This document shows positions 1 to 8,480 of a DNA stretch of 64,000 nt, piece by piece; the stretch's first letter is position 1; each line of letters begins with the position of its first letter. The position numbers were made by a program, and so were the translations under genes. The stretch spans positions 104,384-168,383 of IMG/VR virus record IMGVR_UViG_3300017971_002536; one strand, written 5' to 3'. This DNA is from a virus. The notes beneath the pieces are model-generated. The model ran no database searches. It saw only the letters and a program-made list of their open reading frames with translations, and was not told the DNA's origin.

Positions 1-1065
1 TGCTGTTATGGCCGTTGACGCTTGACTTGATGATATAGCGGTATCAGCAAATGATGAACTAATTGACCAATCACTATATGAAGATGATAAAGAATTTTCA
101 GCAAATGAAGCACTTATAGAACGATCACTATATGATGAACTTTCAGCCCAACTTGCAGTTCCATACATCCTATTATCAGATCCACTTATATAAAAACTAC
201 CACTAACTTTTACGTCACCAAATCTCTCAATATGACCGTCAATACTTGATGTCCAATATGTATTAAGAGCATAAGATGCGGTAGTAGCATATGATGAACT
301 TATAGCCCAATCAGCATGACTTGCAGAACTTATCGTTCCAAGAACAACACTTGCTGTTTGAGAATAACTTGAACTTTCAGCCCAACTCGCAGTACCATAT
401 ACTCTATTATCCGATCCACTAATATATAAACTTCCACTAATTTTTACGTCACCATAATGAGATATTGAACCATCCGCACTCGATGTCCATTGTGAAATTG
501 TTCCACTAATAGAACTACTTGGAATGGCTCCAGGATCAGCAAGAGTTAATCCCGTATATTTATATACCGTTACACTATATGGAGTTGGATAAGAACCACT
601 CGCAGCATCAGCAACGTGAAGAACACCCGTCTTGTAATCAAATATCCAACTTATCGCATCAGTTTTGAAAATTTGACTTCCTGAAGCATCATAAAGTTTT
701 ACTTCATACGATGAACCATATTTATCACTTATAAAGTCGCCAATGAAATAACTCTGGGATGCTTCGTTGACCAACCAACCACTATTTATTGAGTCAGTTC
801 CTGGTGTAAATCCACTACCAGAAATAAAATAAAAGGCTTGATCGTTGAATGTTGGATCGGCAGTTAACGTGAATTGTTCGTAATATTCAGCATATCCGGA
901 TGTGATAGCAGACGCGGAATCCGTAGGAATAGTATTCATCCACACTTCGCGCATATGTGTGTTGATCGTATCTTTCCCTATCTCTTGAAAGAAATTCCTG
1001 TCAGGAGTCGTAAATCTTTTATTAATTAAAGTCTTAAATGACTTGTCAGTTTTATTTAAAGCCAC
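1..1065 (-). CDS. Virion fiber/appendage protein, C-terminus beyond the left edge
   Basis: Open frame of 355 codons that runs off the left edge. I place the start at a GTG at 1065, preceded by GGAGATAAGTAA and 13 bases after the stop of the upstream gene. No ATG lies near the N-terminus (MALNKTDKSFKTLINKRF). The protein is rich in Ser, Gly, Ala and Tyr. Its second half carries strings of the type TASWAESSSYS that are common in trimeric fibers of marine T4-like phages. A 43-residue block (SGSLYISGSDN and flanks) occurs twice with a period of 78 residues. It sits last in a run of neck and fiber genes, so a virion surface role is likely. I do not recognise a receptor-binding or chaperone domain, and the C-terminus is not visible. 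Confidence 0.7.
   Translation of the reverse strand, partial: MALNKTDKSFKTLINKRFTTPDRNFFQEIGKDTINTHMREVWMNTIPTDSASAITSGYAEYYEQFTLTADPTFNDQAFYFISGSGFTPGTDSINSGWLVNEASQSYFIGDFISDKYGSSYEVKLYDASGSQIFKTDAISWIFDYKTGVLHVADAASGSYPTPYSVTVYKYTGLTLADPGAIPSSSISGTISQWTSSADGSISHYGDVKISGSLYISGSDNRVYGTASWAESSSYSQTASVVLGTISSASHADWAISSSYATTASYALNTYWTSSIDGHIERFGDVKVSGSFYISGSDNRMYGTASWAESSSYSDRSISASFAENSLSSSYSDWSISSSFADTAISSSQASTAITA
127..255 (-). repeat. Copy 2 of a 43-codon internal repeat in the fiber gene
   Basis: Encodes WTSSIDGHIERFGDVKVSGS followed by FYISGSDNRM and TASWAESSSYS. It matches the block at 361-489 at about four of five residues, with a 234-base (78-codon) period. In-phase repetition indicates a repeated fold in the fiber shaft rather than a DNA-level element. 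Confidence 0.75.
361..489 (-). repeat. Copy 1 of a 43-codon internal repeat in the fiber gene
   Basis: Encodes WTSSADGSISHYGDVKISGS followed by LYISGSDNRV and TASWAESSSYS. It pairs with 127-255. Differences are mostly conservative (KISGSLY against KVSGSFY), as expected for an old internal duplication under selection. Confidence 0.75.
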
Positions 1066-1078
1066 TTACTTATCTCCA

Positions 1079-2788
1079 TTATCCATTATCAAATGTCACG
1101 GTTAATTGTGTCAAATAATCCGTATTCGATGTATCATTAAATCTTACCATTAAAACTAATGGATTACTATTCGTTGTTTGTTTACCACTTGGCAATCCCC
1201 ACGTTATAGTATCTCCACTTACCGCACCATTCCTTATTCCATATATACTACCACTGTCGTCGCCAACCTCGCGTCCTAAATCATAAATACTCGACCCACT
1301 TTCGTTGGCGAGAACGAAAGCCATTTGTAAATCATCACTGCCAGACCAAACACCTACTATGTCACTCAATCCACTAAAACCATTCCTCGCAATTACTATC
1401 GTTCCATTCTCGTTAGCATTTGTCGGTGTAAATGGACGATAATAAAACTGCTCCCCATCAGTAAATAAAACTCCACCATAACTACCCCACTTACCACTTA
1501 TCAAACGACCATTATTTACTTCCAAACGACCATCTATAAGCGTTTGTTGATTGTTCCATGAACCGGAATCAATAGCAAACCAACGTTTATCTTCATCGTC
1601 AAAATATTCCAGTAACACAGTACTTCTCGTCAAATATGTATTTATTGGACGATAACCAATATTTACATTAGCACTCGTTACATCACTTTTACCATCTTTT
1701 CTCAATCTCACATTAAATGTTCCTAAATCATTATATGAAGTCTTTACATCATTACTCAATGTTATTGATTGTGTTACCGTCAAATCCCATGAATGTGTAG
1801 GAACAGTCAATGATGAAGTTGACACCGTCGTATTTGAGAAATACGAACTTTGTATTCTCGATTCATCACCATTACTATAAATAGGATTGTACAAATCTTG
1901 ACCTACATAATTTACATCAAATTGTGTTGTCCTACCATAATAATGCATTCCACTCATATATTTCCACGCAGGAGTCAACGAAGATGTATATGGATTTGTG
2001 GCAAATGACTGATTTGGAAAATGATCAGCATTCGTTCCTACAAAATACATCGTTGTTACATCACTCTCTCCTGCACTATTGTCCGCTAACATCTTATATC
2101 TATATGATCCCGTACTAACAAATGTTCCTGTTATCTCAGCATTTACTTTCAACCAAATGTTACTATATGTCGATATATCTGTTATATTTATTCCACCTGT
2201 CGCCCCAACTCCACTCGATAAGGCTCTCTCACCAAATGAAATGAAGTTTTGTTGACTTCCACTTGATACTGAAGCAGACACTCCACCAACTATACTGGCG
2301 AAACTGGCAGAAGTTCCACCAGTAAATGTATCACTTTGATCAGGTGATACTAATACAATAGCATTAGCAGAATCATCGTTTGATAATGTTGTTAAATTAT
2401 CACCTGGTGACGCAAATGAATACCACGATCCACTTGTTAACCCAGCAGAAAGATAACCACTAAATAAACTTGGCGAACTTAAAGTTAAATCTTGTCCCGT
2501 TAACGCTTCGGGACTACTTGGAGCTATTTGTAATAATAATTCATTTACATCGTCAAACGCATTTGGTATTCTCGTATCAGGTGTCCAATAACTAAAATAT
2601 CCATCCGTATAAGTTCCGTCATCTGGATTTCCTATTGTACCACTACCTTGTATCGCAACCACATTCAACGCATCGGCTATCGACATCGAAGGATTTAGGG
2701 CGCCAATGTTATACCCGCCTGCGGTCGGTATACCTGCTTGTAAATCACTTCCACTTACTCTTAATTGTTTTGGATATATTAGTGCCAT
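1079..2788 (-). CDS. Putative virion structural protein (fiber or appendage)
   Basis: 569 residues, dominated by Ser, Thr, Gly and Asn with very few Cys, which is typical of beta-rich phage fibers. It opens MALIYPKQLRVSGSDLQAGI. This small polar N-terminal segment resembles the attachment ends of other fiber proteins in marine T4-like phages. The C-terminal third (NSNPLVLMVRFNDTSNTDYL) looks like a beta-sandwich. The ATG at 2788 shares a base with the stop of the upstream gene, and only 13 bases separate this gene from the next fiber gene, so the two are co-transcribed. No enzymatic motif is visible. The structural role rests on composition and position; the exact appendage is unknown. Confidence 0.6.
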   Translation of the reverse strand: MALIYPKQLRVSGSDLQAGIPTAGGYNIGALNPSMSIADALNVVAIQGSGTIGNPDDGTYTDGYFSYWTPDTRIPNAFDDVNELLLQIAPSSPEALTGQDLTLSSPSLFSGYLSAGLTSGSWYSFASPGDNLTTLSNDDSANAIVLVSPDQSDTFTGGTSASFASIVGGVSASVSSGSQQNFISFGERALSSGVGATGGINITDISTYSNIWLKVNAEITGTFVSTGSYRYKMLADNSAGESDVTTMYFVGTNADHFPNQSFATNPYTSSLTPAWKYMSGMHYYGRTTQFDVNYVGQDLYNPIYSNGDESRIQSSYFSNTTVSTSSLTVPTHSWDLTVTQSITLSNDVKTSYNDLGTFNVRLRKDGKSDVTSANVNIGYRPINTYLTRSTVLLEYFDDEDKRWFAIDSGSWNNQQTLIDGRLEVNNGRLISGKWGSYGGVLFTDGEQFYYRPFTPTNANENGTIVIARNGFSGLSDIVGVWSGSDDLQMAFVLANESGSSIYDLGREVGDDSGSIYGIRNGAVSGDTITWGLPSGKQTTNSNPLVLMVRFNDTSNTDYLTQLTVTFDNG

Positions 2789-3135
2789 TATTTCTCAAAT
2801 ACCCTTTTCTTGTTGTGTACCCATTTATCCATTTGATAAATAAATCCACCATTTTCTTTTTCAATTATTTCTAATCCATAAATAGGCTCTTTTCCTGGCG
2901 TCCCAGCAAAAAATAGTCCATTATTATCTCTATCTAAATCACTTTCACCAGGTTTTAACAAGTCTGATAGCTTAGTCCAACCAATGAGATTTATTTTATT
3001 CATTGATTCAAGTCGCCATTGTTCCCACTTTTTATCAATAATATTATTCGGGGCATGCGACCACGCTAATTCGCCCATCGCCATGTCGGTTTCCGCATTG
3101 GATACTTCCTTTAATAATTTCTTTAAACTAATCAT
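2788..3135 (-). CDS. CTS-tagged small protein of unknown function
   Basis: 115 residues. The first ten (MISLKKLLKE) form the amphipathic tag seen across this genome and end in L-K-E before VSNAETDMAM, a plausible gp21-type cleavage site. The rest (ELAWSHAPNNI, then GLFFAGTPGKEPIYGLEII) is mixed alpha/beta with no motif I recognise. The gene overlaps both neighbours at single-base stop/start junctions, directly downstream of another tagged protein. My inference is an internal head protein carried in the capsid. The alternative is a cytoplasmic protein with a chance basic helix, which is less likely given how often the same N-terminus recurs. Confidence 0.55.
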   Translation of the reverse strand: MISLKKLLKEVSNAETDMAMGELAWSHAPNNIIDKKWEQWRLESMNKINLIGWTKLSDLLKPGESDLDRDNNGLFFAGTPGKEPIYGLEIIEKENGGFIYQMDKWVHNKKRVFEK

Positions 3136-3494
3136 TAATATTCTATCTTTTTCATTACAAATTTATATTTTGGATTTTTTCTTTCTACTTTCTTTACATA
3201 TTTCTCAGGTACATCAACATTAGATAACCCTAACATAAATGTATCTGTATCTTGATACCGTTCCCAAGCAATATATCCCTTTCTACTATCTAATGGAATA
3301 TCTAACCATTGAGATAAATGTAAATGTAATGTTTTCCACGCATCGTCAACAACATATAAATCTCCGTTAGGCATACTCATTCCTCTCAACCCAGGTTCCA
3401 TTCTTCTAATAGATTTAGGGTTTTTATATACGTCAAATTCATCGAAAATTTGACCAATTAAATCTTCTTTTATTAATTTTTTTAACTTAATCAT
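3135..3494 (-). CDS. CTS-tagged protein, YKNPKS paralogue family, copy 1
   Basis: 119 residues. The tag MIKLKKLIKE is followed by DLIGQIFDEFDVYKNPKSIR. The YKNPKS(I/V)(R/K)RM box, a P-x-GDLYVVD strand, a helix with two His (TLHLHLSQWL), an aromatic Y-I-A-W-x-R strand and a basic KNPKYKF C-terminus are shared with the genes at 44148-44597 and 44602-45048. I do not know the fold. The three copies keep near-identical tag DNA (upstream bases 3455-3494), which suggests duplication of the whole gene including the tag. The gene overlaps the upstream gp15-like gene by four bases. Probably an injected internal protein. Confidence 0.6.
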   Translation of the reverse strand: MIKLKKLIKEDLIGQIFDEFDVYKNPKSIRRMEPGLRGMSMPNGDLYVVDDAWKTLHLHLSQWLDIPLDSRKGYIAWERYQDTDTFMLGLSNVDVPEKYVKKVERKNPKYKFVMKKIEY

Positions 3495-4771
3495 TCAAAT
3501 TTACCCCACGTTACTATTTCATCGTCACTCGTTAGCGCGTATCCTAAACTACCGGTGTCGGCGATAACTACAAACGCACTTCCACTTTGTTTTATTGTAA
3601 AAGCATCATGTTCCATATATTGACCATTTATAAATACCAAAAAATCATCTTCGTCAGTTGGAGTCATTGTAGATGTACTCGGTAAATCAGATGGAATTGA
3701 CGCTGTGTATACATTTGGATAAGTTACTATTGATTCTCCTACACTTGAACTCACCACCGTTGATCCCACCGTTGTAAATGATGAATATACTGCTAATTTA
3801 TTTTGGTAATTCACTTGATGTTGTAATTTCAATATTTTAGCATCAACCATATCCGATATTGTTTGATTACCACTTACTGCTGGTTGTTTTCTTGACGAAA
3901 CAATAATCTTTTCACAAAATGGATCAGGTTGTGTTACACTCAATACGTCTACTTCCGTTTCCGTATCTAAAATTATTTGTTGTGTTGTATACGTCTTTTG
4001 AGTTGTTATTAAGTCATTCGCCTCTTCCGGAATCAAAAATCCTTGTATATCTAAAGTAAAATTAGACCTAACCATTCTACCCTTTTCCGTACTCAACTCC
4101 GTATTCATGTCAAAATTGTCGATCTTAGCTTTAAACTTAAACTTTTCATCGTCGCCCCAATAATCGCCCTCGGCGAACTGCATTTGCTCAACAATCTTGT
4201 TCATTTGGGTTACAAACGATGTCCATATAATACACTCATACGTTATAATAACATAGTCCGGTACAACAATGTTATACATTTCATATGTTGGTTTTATATT
4301 ATTTTTTAACGAAAATCTATCATACTTGTTATGTTCGTTTGACCACTTTTTAGGAAAATAATGAACTAAATTCCGGTCAACCTTGTCAATAGGTATATTA
4401 TCATCACGACCTACATTTGTACGACGGTACATTACAATAGGTGCTATGATCTTCCCTTTACGATCACGTAAATAACCATCCTTTTGAGATGAAACCCACA
4501 TCTCAGGATCGCCATATTTGATCGGAACATCTATCAATATTCCATTCTCTAATACTCTCGGTTTTATTATATTTTTAAAGTAAAAAATTATCGCTTCATC
4601 AATGTCTTGTAAACCAATGGAAATATCTTTAAATGTATCATCACTTCGTTTTATTTGTTCTTCGCGTTTTTCACGAGCGGGTTTACCAGAATACCTGAGT
4701 GTTCCGTCAAAATTTTCCCTTCTTGTTCTTGGCAAAGGTTTTTGTCTTTTAGGTGTGTTACTAATAGCCAT
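3491..4771 (-). CDS. gp15-like tail completion / sheath terminator protein, paralogue 2
   Basis: 426 residues. The first ~275 align throughout with the neighbouring gene at 4771-5616: QDIDEAIIFYFKNIIKP, VPIKYGDPEMWVSSQKDGY, YECIIWTSFVTQMNKIVEQ, then VRSNFTLDIQGFLIPEEAN. This order (P-V-x-Y-G-D, an I-W-T-x-F-x-x-Q-M segment, and a R-S-N-F-x-L-x-x-x-G-F-L-I-P segment) resembles T4 gp15, which caps the tail tube and sheath at the neck. About 150 extra C-terminal residues (from QTISDMVDAKIL) have no counterpart in the sister gene and include Ser/Thr-rich strands ending in DDEIVTWGKFE. One copy may have taken on a second collar role. Confidence 0.65.
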   Translation of the reverse strand: MAISNTPKRQKPLPRTRRENFDGTLRYSGKPAREKREEQIKRSDDTFKDISIGLQDIDEAIIFYFKNIIKPRVLENGILIDVPIKYGDPEMWVSSQKDGYLRDRKGKIIAPIVMYRRTNVGRDDNIPIDKVDRNLVHYFPKKWSNEHNKYDRFSLKNNIKPTYEMYNIVVPDYVIITYECIIWTSFVTQMNKIVEQMQFAEGDYWGDDEKFKFKAKIDNFDMNTELSTEKGRMVRSNFTLDIQGFLIPEEANDLITTQKTYTTQQIILDTETEVDVLSVTQPDPFCEKIIVSSRKQPAVSGNQTISDMVDAKILKLQHQVNYQNKLAVYSSFTTVGSTVVSSSVGESIVTYPNVYTASIPSDLPSTSTMTPTDEDDFLVFINGQYMEHDAFTIKQSGSAFVVIADTGSLGYALTSDDEIVTWGKFE

Positions 4772-5616
4772 TATTTCATATCCTCAGCACTTACAACAGT
4801 TTCTACTCCAAGAACTACTTGTTGTTTTGTTCGTGTCTTTTGTGTCGTTACTAAATCGTCATATGTTTCCGGTATCAAGAATCCATTTATCAATAATGTA
4901 AAGTTTGACCTTACTAATCGACCTTTCTCCGTATTCACATCTACATTTTGATCAAATGAATCTATCTTTGACCTAAATTTATATTTGTTTTTGTCGCCCC
5001 AATAGGCGCCTTCACTGTATACAAGCTGTTCCACTATCGAATTCATTTGGGTTACAAATGATGTCCAAATTATACTCTCATATGTCACAGTTATATAGTC
5101 AGGTTGGATCACGGTGAAAACCTCATATTCCTTTTTCCTGTCTATACCGGTCAATAACGAAAATCGATCATATGAATTTTTCTTAGACCACTTTTTAGGA
5201 AATTGGTGTACTATATTCCTATCCGTTTTGTCCACGGGCATCCCGTCGTCACGAGCAATGTTCGTCCTACGTACCATTATGATTGGCGAAATCATTTTAC
5301 CCTTCTTGTCTCGTACATACCCATCCTTTTGTGTCGCTCGCCATAACTCCGGATCGCCGTACTTCACCGGTACGTCAATGATTTCTTCATTCTCAATGAC
5401 AGTTGGTTTTATGACATTCTTGAAATAAAATAGGATCGCCTCGTCAATGTCTTGAAGTTTTATGGATACATTTTTGAATGTATCATCACTTCTCTTGACT
5501 TGTTCTTCTCTTCGGTGGGGCACAGGTGGATTGTCTATGTCTTTGTGATATTCGTGCTCGCCCAAACGAGTCTTGACTAAAGGATTTTGTCTTTTTGGAG
5601 TTTTATCAATCGCCAT
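4771..5616 (-). CDS. gp15-like tail completion / sheath terminator protein, paralogue 1
   Basis: 281 residues, close to the 272 of T4 gp15. Segments that carry the call are VPVKYGDPELWRATQKDG, the YESIIWTSFVTQMNSIVEQ helix, and VRSNFTLLINGFLIPE near the C-terminus. In T4, gp15 forms a hexamer on the finished tail and mediates joining to the head via gp13/gp14. Here it follows gp13-like and gp14-like genes in that same order. The start shown follows ATGGAGAGACAAC; stop and start overlap the paralogous gene downstream. It is the shorter copy and the better candidate for the orthologue. Confidence 0.75.
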   Translation of the reverse strand: MAIDKTPKRQNPLVKTRLGEHEYHKDIDNPPVPHRREEQVKRSDDTFKNVSIKLQDIDEAILFYFKNVIKPTVIENEEIIDVPVKYGDPELWRATQKDGYVRDKKGKMISPIIMVRRTNIARDDGMPVDKTDRNIVHQFPKKWSKKNSYDRFSLLTGIDRKKEYEVFTVIQPDYITVTYESIIWTSFVTQMNSIVEQLVYSEGAYWGDKNKYKFRSKIDSFDQNVDVNTEKGRLVRSNFTLLINGFLIPETYDDLVTTQKTRTKQQVVLGVETVVSAEDMK

Positions 5617-5628
5617 GTTGTCTCTCCA

Positions 5629-6111
5629 TTATATTCTTTCATTCCTGTCACCTACCCTTACATTCTCAATTTGTAATTTGTCTCGTTGAGTCATTGCAGC
5701 GGTAGCAACGATGGAAAAGTTTTTATATACTTGTCCACCAATGAGTTGATTTTCTACTACGGTGTTAATCTCAAAATACGCTTCATTAAACTCAACAATG
5801 TCGCCGGTTTCAGGATAAAATCCCCTATCAGCTATCATTTCACGATGAAATGCTAATGTTATTGATTGATCGACAACAGGACCAAATCCTTCAGTTGAAT
5901 CAGTTGTTTGATCTTCACGGGAAATTAAACAGCCAATTTGAATACCTTTCGTGTATGTCTTTGTGACTGATTCACCGTATATATTATCTTCACTTTCTGT
6001 ACTAATCTTATATACTATAACGGGAGTTTGGATAATCCTATTCAATAGTTCATTACTATAAGAATTAAATAATTTTATATCCCGCCTACGATTGAATAAT
6101 GGTTTTACCAT
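5629..6111 (-). CDS. gp14-like neck protein
   Basis: 160 residues, shorter than T4 gp14 (256). The segment GFGPVVDQSITLAFHREMI followed by P-E-T-G-D-I-V-E-F-N-E-A-Y-F-E-I matches the core of T4 gp14, where a D-E-V-T-L-S-I strand precedes P-x-E-G-D-L-I-Y-F and an L-F-E-I strand. The C-terminus (GGQVYKNFSIVATAAMTQRD) resembles head-tail joining proteins. It lies between gp13-like and gp15-like genes, as in T4, where gp13 and gp14 complete the head before tail attachment. The start follows GGGAGATTAGA. The assignment rests on that core segment and gene order. Confidence 0.65.
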   Translation of the reverse strand: MVKPLFNRRRDIKLFNSYSNELLNRIIQTPVIVYKISTESEDNIYGESVTKTYTKGIQIGCLISREDQTTDSTEGFGPVVDQSITLAFHREMIADRGFYPETGDIVEFNEAYFEINTVVENQLIGGQVYKNFSIVATAAMTQRDKLQIENVRVGDRNERI

Positions 6112-6130
6112 TCTAATCTCCCTTTAAAAA

Positions 6131-7333
6131 TTAAGCAACATATATACCATGTTCAAACGGAACATTCTTTAAACTACTTATCATGGCTTCCTCTTGAGCC
6201 GTCTTTTTCTCCCACTGGCTTTGCATACTTGCATCTTCTAATGTCTCGCGAAGTTGTGTAATTAAAGCTTCTTTTTCAGTTTGTGCTTCACTTCTCATTG
6301 TTTCACCATCAAGTGTTACCTCAGCATTTGGAATAGGAATTTGTTGATACTTTGACCTAATCATACCTAATGTCTCTTTAGCACAAGCAAGTGCGTATGT
6401 CCTAATCCATTGTAAACCAGGTTGATTCAAACTACTATAAGGCATATCTTGATAACCAATATTTGAAAAGTCGCCTTGTGTTTGTGATCCGGTTGATTGT
6501 GAATATTCTTCCTCACTTGATCCACTTGGCGTTTGAATAACGTTATTATCTCTATCCTCAACAAAAATATATTCAAACCATAAATTGAATGTAGATGTCG
6601 GTCTTGGAAATAATCTTAGTTGATTGTTGACTATCTCAAATGAATACGCTGAACGTCTTATTTGATCATTTAATTCAACACTTTGTACCCTCAATAAATC
6701 TTCATAAATAGGAAATAAAACATATTCAATAGCTGGTTGCCATCCGCCCCAACCGAATTCATCCATCAAATTGTTTCTCGCCAGTCCGGTCTCTACAAAT
6801 GGATCATAATAACGAGATACCGCTGGGCGACCTTCATGAAATACCCTCTTGATTTCTATCGCTTTTCCATCAACATTGTCAGCAGCCCATTGATTCAAAT
6901 CGTAATTTTGACCTTGTGCTTGCGATACTTCAACAGATCCTTTTCGCCAGGTTATGTTTCCACCCGCTCCAGCTTCAGCACCATACTCGTGTGCTAATCT
7001 GATGATTTGATTTAATCCGGTAGATGTTATATTCTTTTGAGTTAGATTTACGTTTTTATCCAACCCTTGAGCAGCTAACCTGTTTTCTCGTATGTTGAAT
7101 TGATTGACCTGGTTCGCGAAGTCACTTACCGCTTGTTCGTATGCTGCATAAAAATTGTAGTCCGTCATTTCGATTTCTACAACAGGAAATCCTAATCTAC
7201 GAGCCGACCACTTGGCGAAATTTGGCGCGTCCTCTTGAAACTTTGGATCATTGTCATACAATCCAAAAGGTGTACTACCTGATACCGCTCCGGGAGTATC
7301 TTCCCATACTGGAGCTTCTTCAAATACTGCCAT
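6131..7333 (-). CDS. gp13-like neck protein
   Basis: 400 residues against 309 in T4 gp13. The N-terminal third (WSARRLGFPVVEIEMTDYNF and the YEQAVSDFANQVNQFNI helix) fits the head-completion fold in which a short helix pair precedes a beta region. Further on, LRLFPRPTSTFNLWFEYIFV and the helix QPGLQWIRTYALACAKETLG are the recognisable gp13-type C-terminal core. A Ser/Gln-rich insertion (SGSSEEEYSQSTGSQTQG) accounts for part of the extra length. It is the first gene of the neck unit, with a late-type promoter box 31 bases upstream of the ATG. It likely acts on the portal vertex after packaging. Confidence 0.7.
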   Translation of the reverse strand: MAVFEEAPVWEDTPGAVSGSTPFGLYDNDPKFQEDAPNFAKWSARRLGFPVVEIEMTDYNFYAAYEQAVSDFANQVNQFNIRENRLAAQGLDKNVNLTQKNITSTGLNQIIRLAHEYGAEAGAGGNITWRKGSVEVSQAQGQNYDLNQWAADNVDGKAIEIKRVFHEGRPAVSRYYDPFVETGLARNNLMDEFGWGGWQPAIEYVLFPIYEDLLRVQSVELNDQIRRSAYSFEIVNNQLRLFPRPTSTFNLWFEYIFVEDRDNNVIQTPSGSSEEEYSQSTGSQTQGDFSNIGYQDMPYSSLNQPGLQWIRTYALACAKETLGMIRSKYQQIPIPNAEVTLDGETMRSEAQTEKEALITQLRETLEDASMQSQWEKKTAQEEAMISSLKNVPFEHGIYVA

Positions 7334-7364
7334 TTATCCTCTCCTATAATGAATGTTTCTTTAC

Positions 7365-7377
7365 ACATATAAATATA
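7365..7377 (-). promoter_or_regulatory. Putative late promoter box for the neck operon
   Basis: Minus-strand TATATTTATATGT, ending 31 bases before the gp13-like ATG. No TTGACA-like -35 lies 17 bases upstream. The same box recurs in gene orientation at 7484, 12789, 23130, 25064, 34337, 41585, 54751 and 63349. Confidence 0.55.
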
Positions 7378-7483
7378 AAAGATTAGGAAAATTAGGTAAG
7401 TTGTAAGGTGTGTATTTTTTAAGCTGTTCCCTGACCCCGTTAGTAGTTTTACTATCTTCGGACAATAAAGTTCCCAACTTTTT
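7378..7483. other. Divergent intergenic core between two promoter boxes
   Basis: About 106 bases between the leftward neck promoter and the rightward promoter of the only plus-strand gene. I see no ORF with a start. On the minus strand a short hairpin is possible (TTATTGTC, loop CGAA, GATAGTAA, with two G-U pairs) but no T-tract follows it. No operator or attachment site can be supported. Confidence 0.4.
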
Positions 7484-7496
7484 TATATTTATATAT
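7484..7496 (+). promoter_or_regulatory. Putative promoter box of the plus-strand GIY-YIG gene
   Basis: Plus-strand TATATTTATATAT, 18 bases before the ATG at 7514, with CGGAG as ribosome binding site between them. This is the key orientation test for the motif: the one gene that points right has the box flipped with it. Confidence 0.55.
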
Positions 7497-7513
7497 ACTA
7501 ACGGAGAAATAAT

Positions 7514-7828
7514 ATGAGTTATATTTATCTAATAAAATGTGAAGTAGATGAAACTATATTGTATAAAATAGGATATTCTAAAGATGTGAAAAGACGATTG
7601 AAAGAGTTAAAAACAAGTAATCCTAACCCTCTTGAGATTGTCGCCACTTTCGAAACTAAACATAATCGAAAACTTGAAACATCATTCCATAACTATTATA
7701 AACATAAAAATGTCAATGGTGAATGGTTTTCACTATCATCAAATGAAGTCGAAAGATTTTTGGAAAATTGTCGCCAAATGGAAAGAAATTTTGATATAAT
7801 GGTGAAAATGGGAAATCCTTTTGTGTAA
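7514..7828 (+). CDS. GIY-YIG superfamily protein, T5orf172/Mug113 type
   Basis: 104 residues. YIYLIKCEVDETILYKIGYS holds the paired Y-I-Y-L and Y-K-I-G-Y strands typical of T5orf172/Mug113 proteins, a branch of the GIY-YIG nuclease superfamily. K-D-V-K-R-R-L-K-E-L supplies the expected Arg helix. F-H-N-Y-Y-K-H, then N-G-E-W-F-x-L supplies the catalytic Glu region. These are often mobile or accessory genes in phages. It is the only gene here on the plus strand, with its own promoter box and a bidirectional terminator, so it behaves as a self-contained insertion between the neck and accessory units. Whether it cuts DNA cannot be told. Confidence 0.7.
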   Translation: MSYIYLIKCEVDETILYKIGYSKDVKRRLKELKTSNPNPLEIVATFETKHNRKLETSFHNYYKHKNVNGEWFSLSSNEVERFLENCRQMERNFDIMVKMGNPFV

Positions 7829-7831
7829 AAT

Positions 7832-7860
7832 AAAAAACCCGACCGAAGTCGGGTTCTTTA
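7832..7860. terminator. Bidirectional hairpin terminator
   Basis: Stem CCCGAC/GTCGGG at 7838-7853 with a four-base loop. On the minus strand the loop is TTCG and six T follow (7832-7837). On the plus strand a weaker TTCTTT follows. It lies four bases past the plus-strand gene and just downstream of the minus-strand gene ending at 7872, so it serves convergent genes. Confidence 0.85.
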
Positions 7861-7871
7861 AAAATTAAATA

Positions 7872-8480
7872 TTAACCTGCATCATCGAAAAATTCAAATG
7901 ATATTGATGTGGTTAAATAACTAAATGCTCTATCTTGACTTCTATCTCCACTAAAAGTATTATATACTATACATTTATATGTATAGAAATTCATACTTTG
8001 TAATCCCCAACTTGAAGATACCGTTAATATCGGATTATCCGAATACACAGAATGAATCACCGTTGAACCATTTTTAATTTCATGTTTATATTTAACGGCT
8101 TCATTTTTCCAAGAAGATGAAATTGCATTAACACTTAAAGTTTGACCAATTTGACGCATAATACCATTAGATTGTTGTATAGAAGATTGATACGTTGCTT
8201 TCCCAACCTCAATAGCAAATTCATTTAAAATCGTTGTACCTGCACTATCAGTTACTCTACAAAAATTTAAACCACCTTGAAAACAATAATCTTTTAATTC
8301 GTCCGGTACATTAAGATTTGTTGAACTTATTTCACCAATTTGTAAAGAAAATCCAGGATCCCTAAAAATTTTTAGTTTAATACTTCCAAATATTAAATTC
8401 CAAATCTCAGGAATATCAGTATCATTTAAAACTTTATCATGTACTTGAGTAAATGTGTTGGCCCCAGAAAATATTTTCAT
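7872..8480 (-). CDS. Unrecognised protein, possibly virion-associated
   Basis: 202 residues from the ATG at 8480, chosen because TTAGGAGAAATTTA precedes it; the longer frame to 8534 has no ribosome site. The sequence begins MKIFSGANTFTQVHDKVLND and contains two polar beta-rich stretches (YQSSIQQSNGIMRQIGQTLS and NPILTVSSSWGLQSMNFYTY). No catalytic motif or membrane segment is visible, and I do not recognise the family. It is flanked on both sides by terminators (7832-7860 and 8587-8618), so it forms a single-gene transcription unit. Composition is compatible with a small head decoration or fiber protein, but this is a guess. Confidence 0.5.
   Translation of the reverse strand: MKIFSGANTFTQVHDKVLNDTDIPEIWNLIFGSIKLKIFRDPGFSLQIGEISSTNLNVPDELKDYCFQGGLNFCRVTDSAGTTILNEFAIEVGKATYQSSIQQSNGIMRQIGQTLSVNAISSSWKNEAVKYKHEIKNGSTVIHSVYSDNPILTVSSSWGLQSMNFYTYKCIVYNTFSGDRSQDRAFSYLTTSISFEFFDDAG

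Noticed and set aside
127-489. Short repeats as a CRISPR or mobile repeat
   Set aside because: The repeats are in phase with the reading frame, spaced 78 codons, and differ by conservative substitutions; they are protein repeats of a fiber.
7368-7377. TATAAATATA on the plus strand as a T4-type late promoter
   Set aside because: Read as TATAAATA it would point away from the gene at this and every other site, including the flipped plus-strand case. The gene-oriented reading is TATATTTATA.
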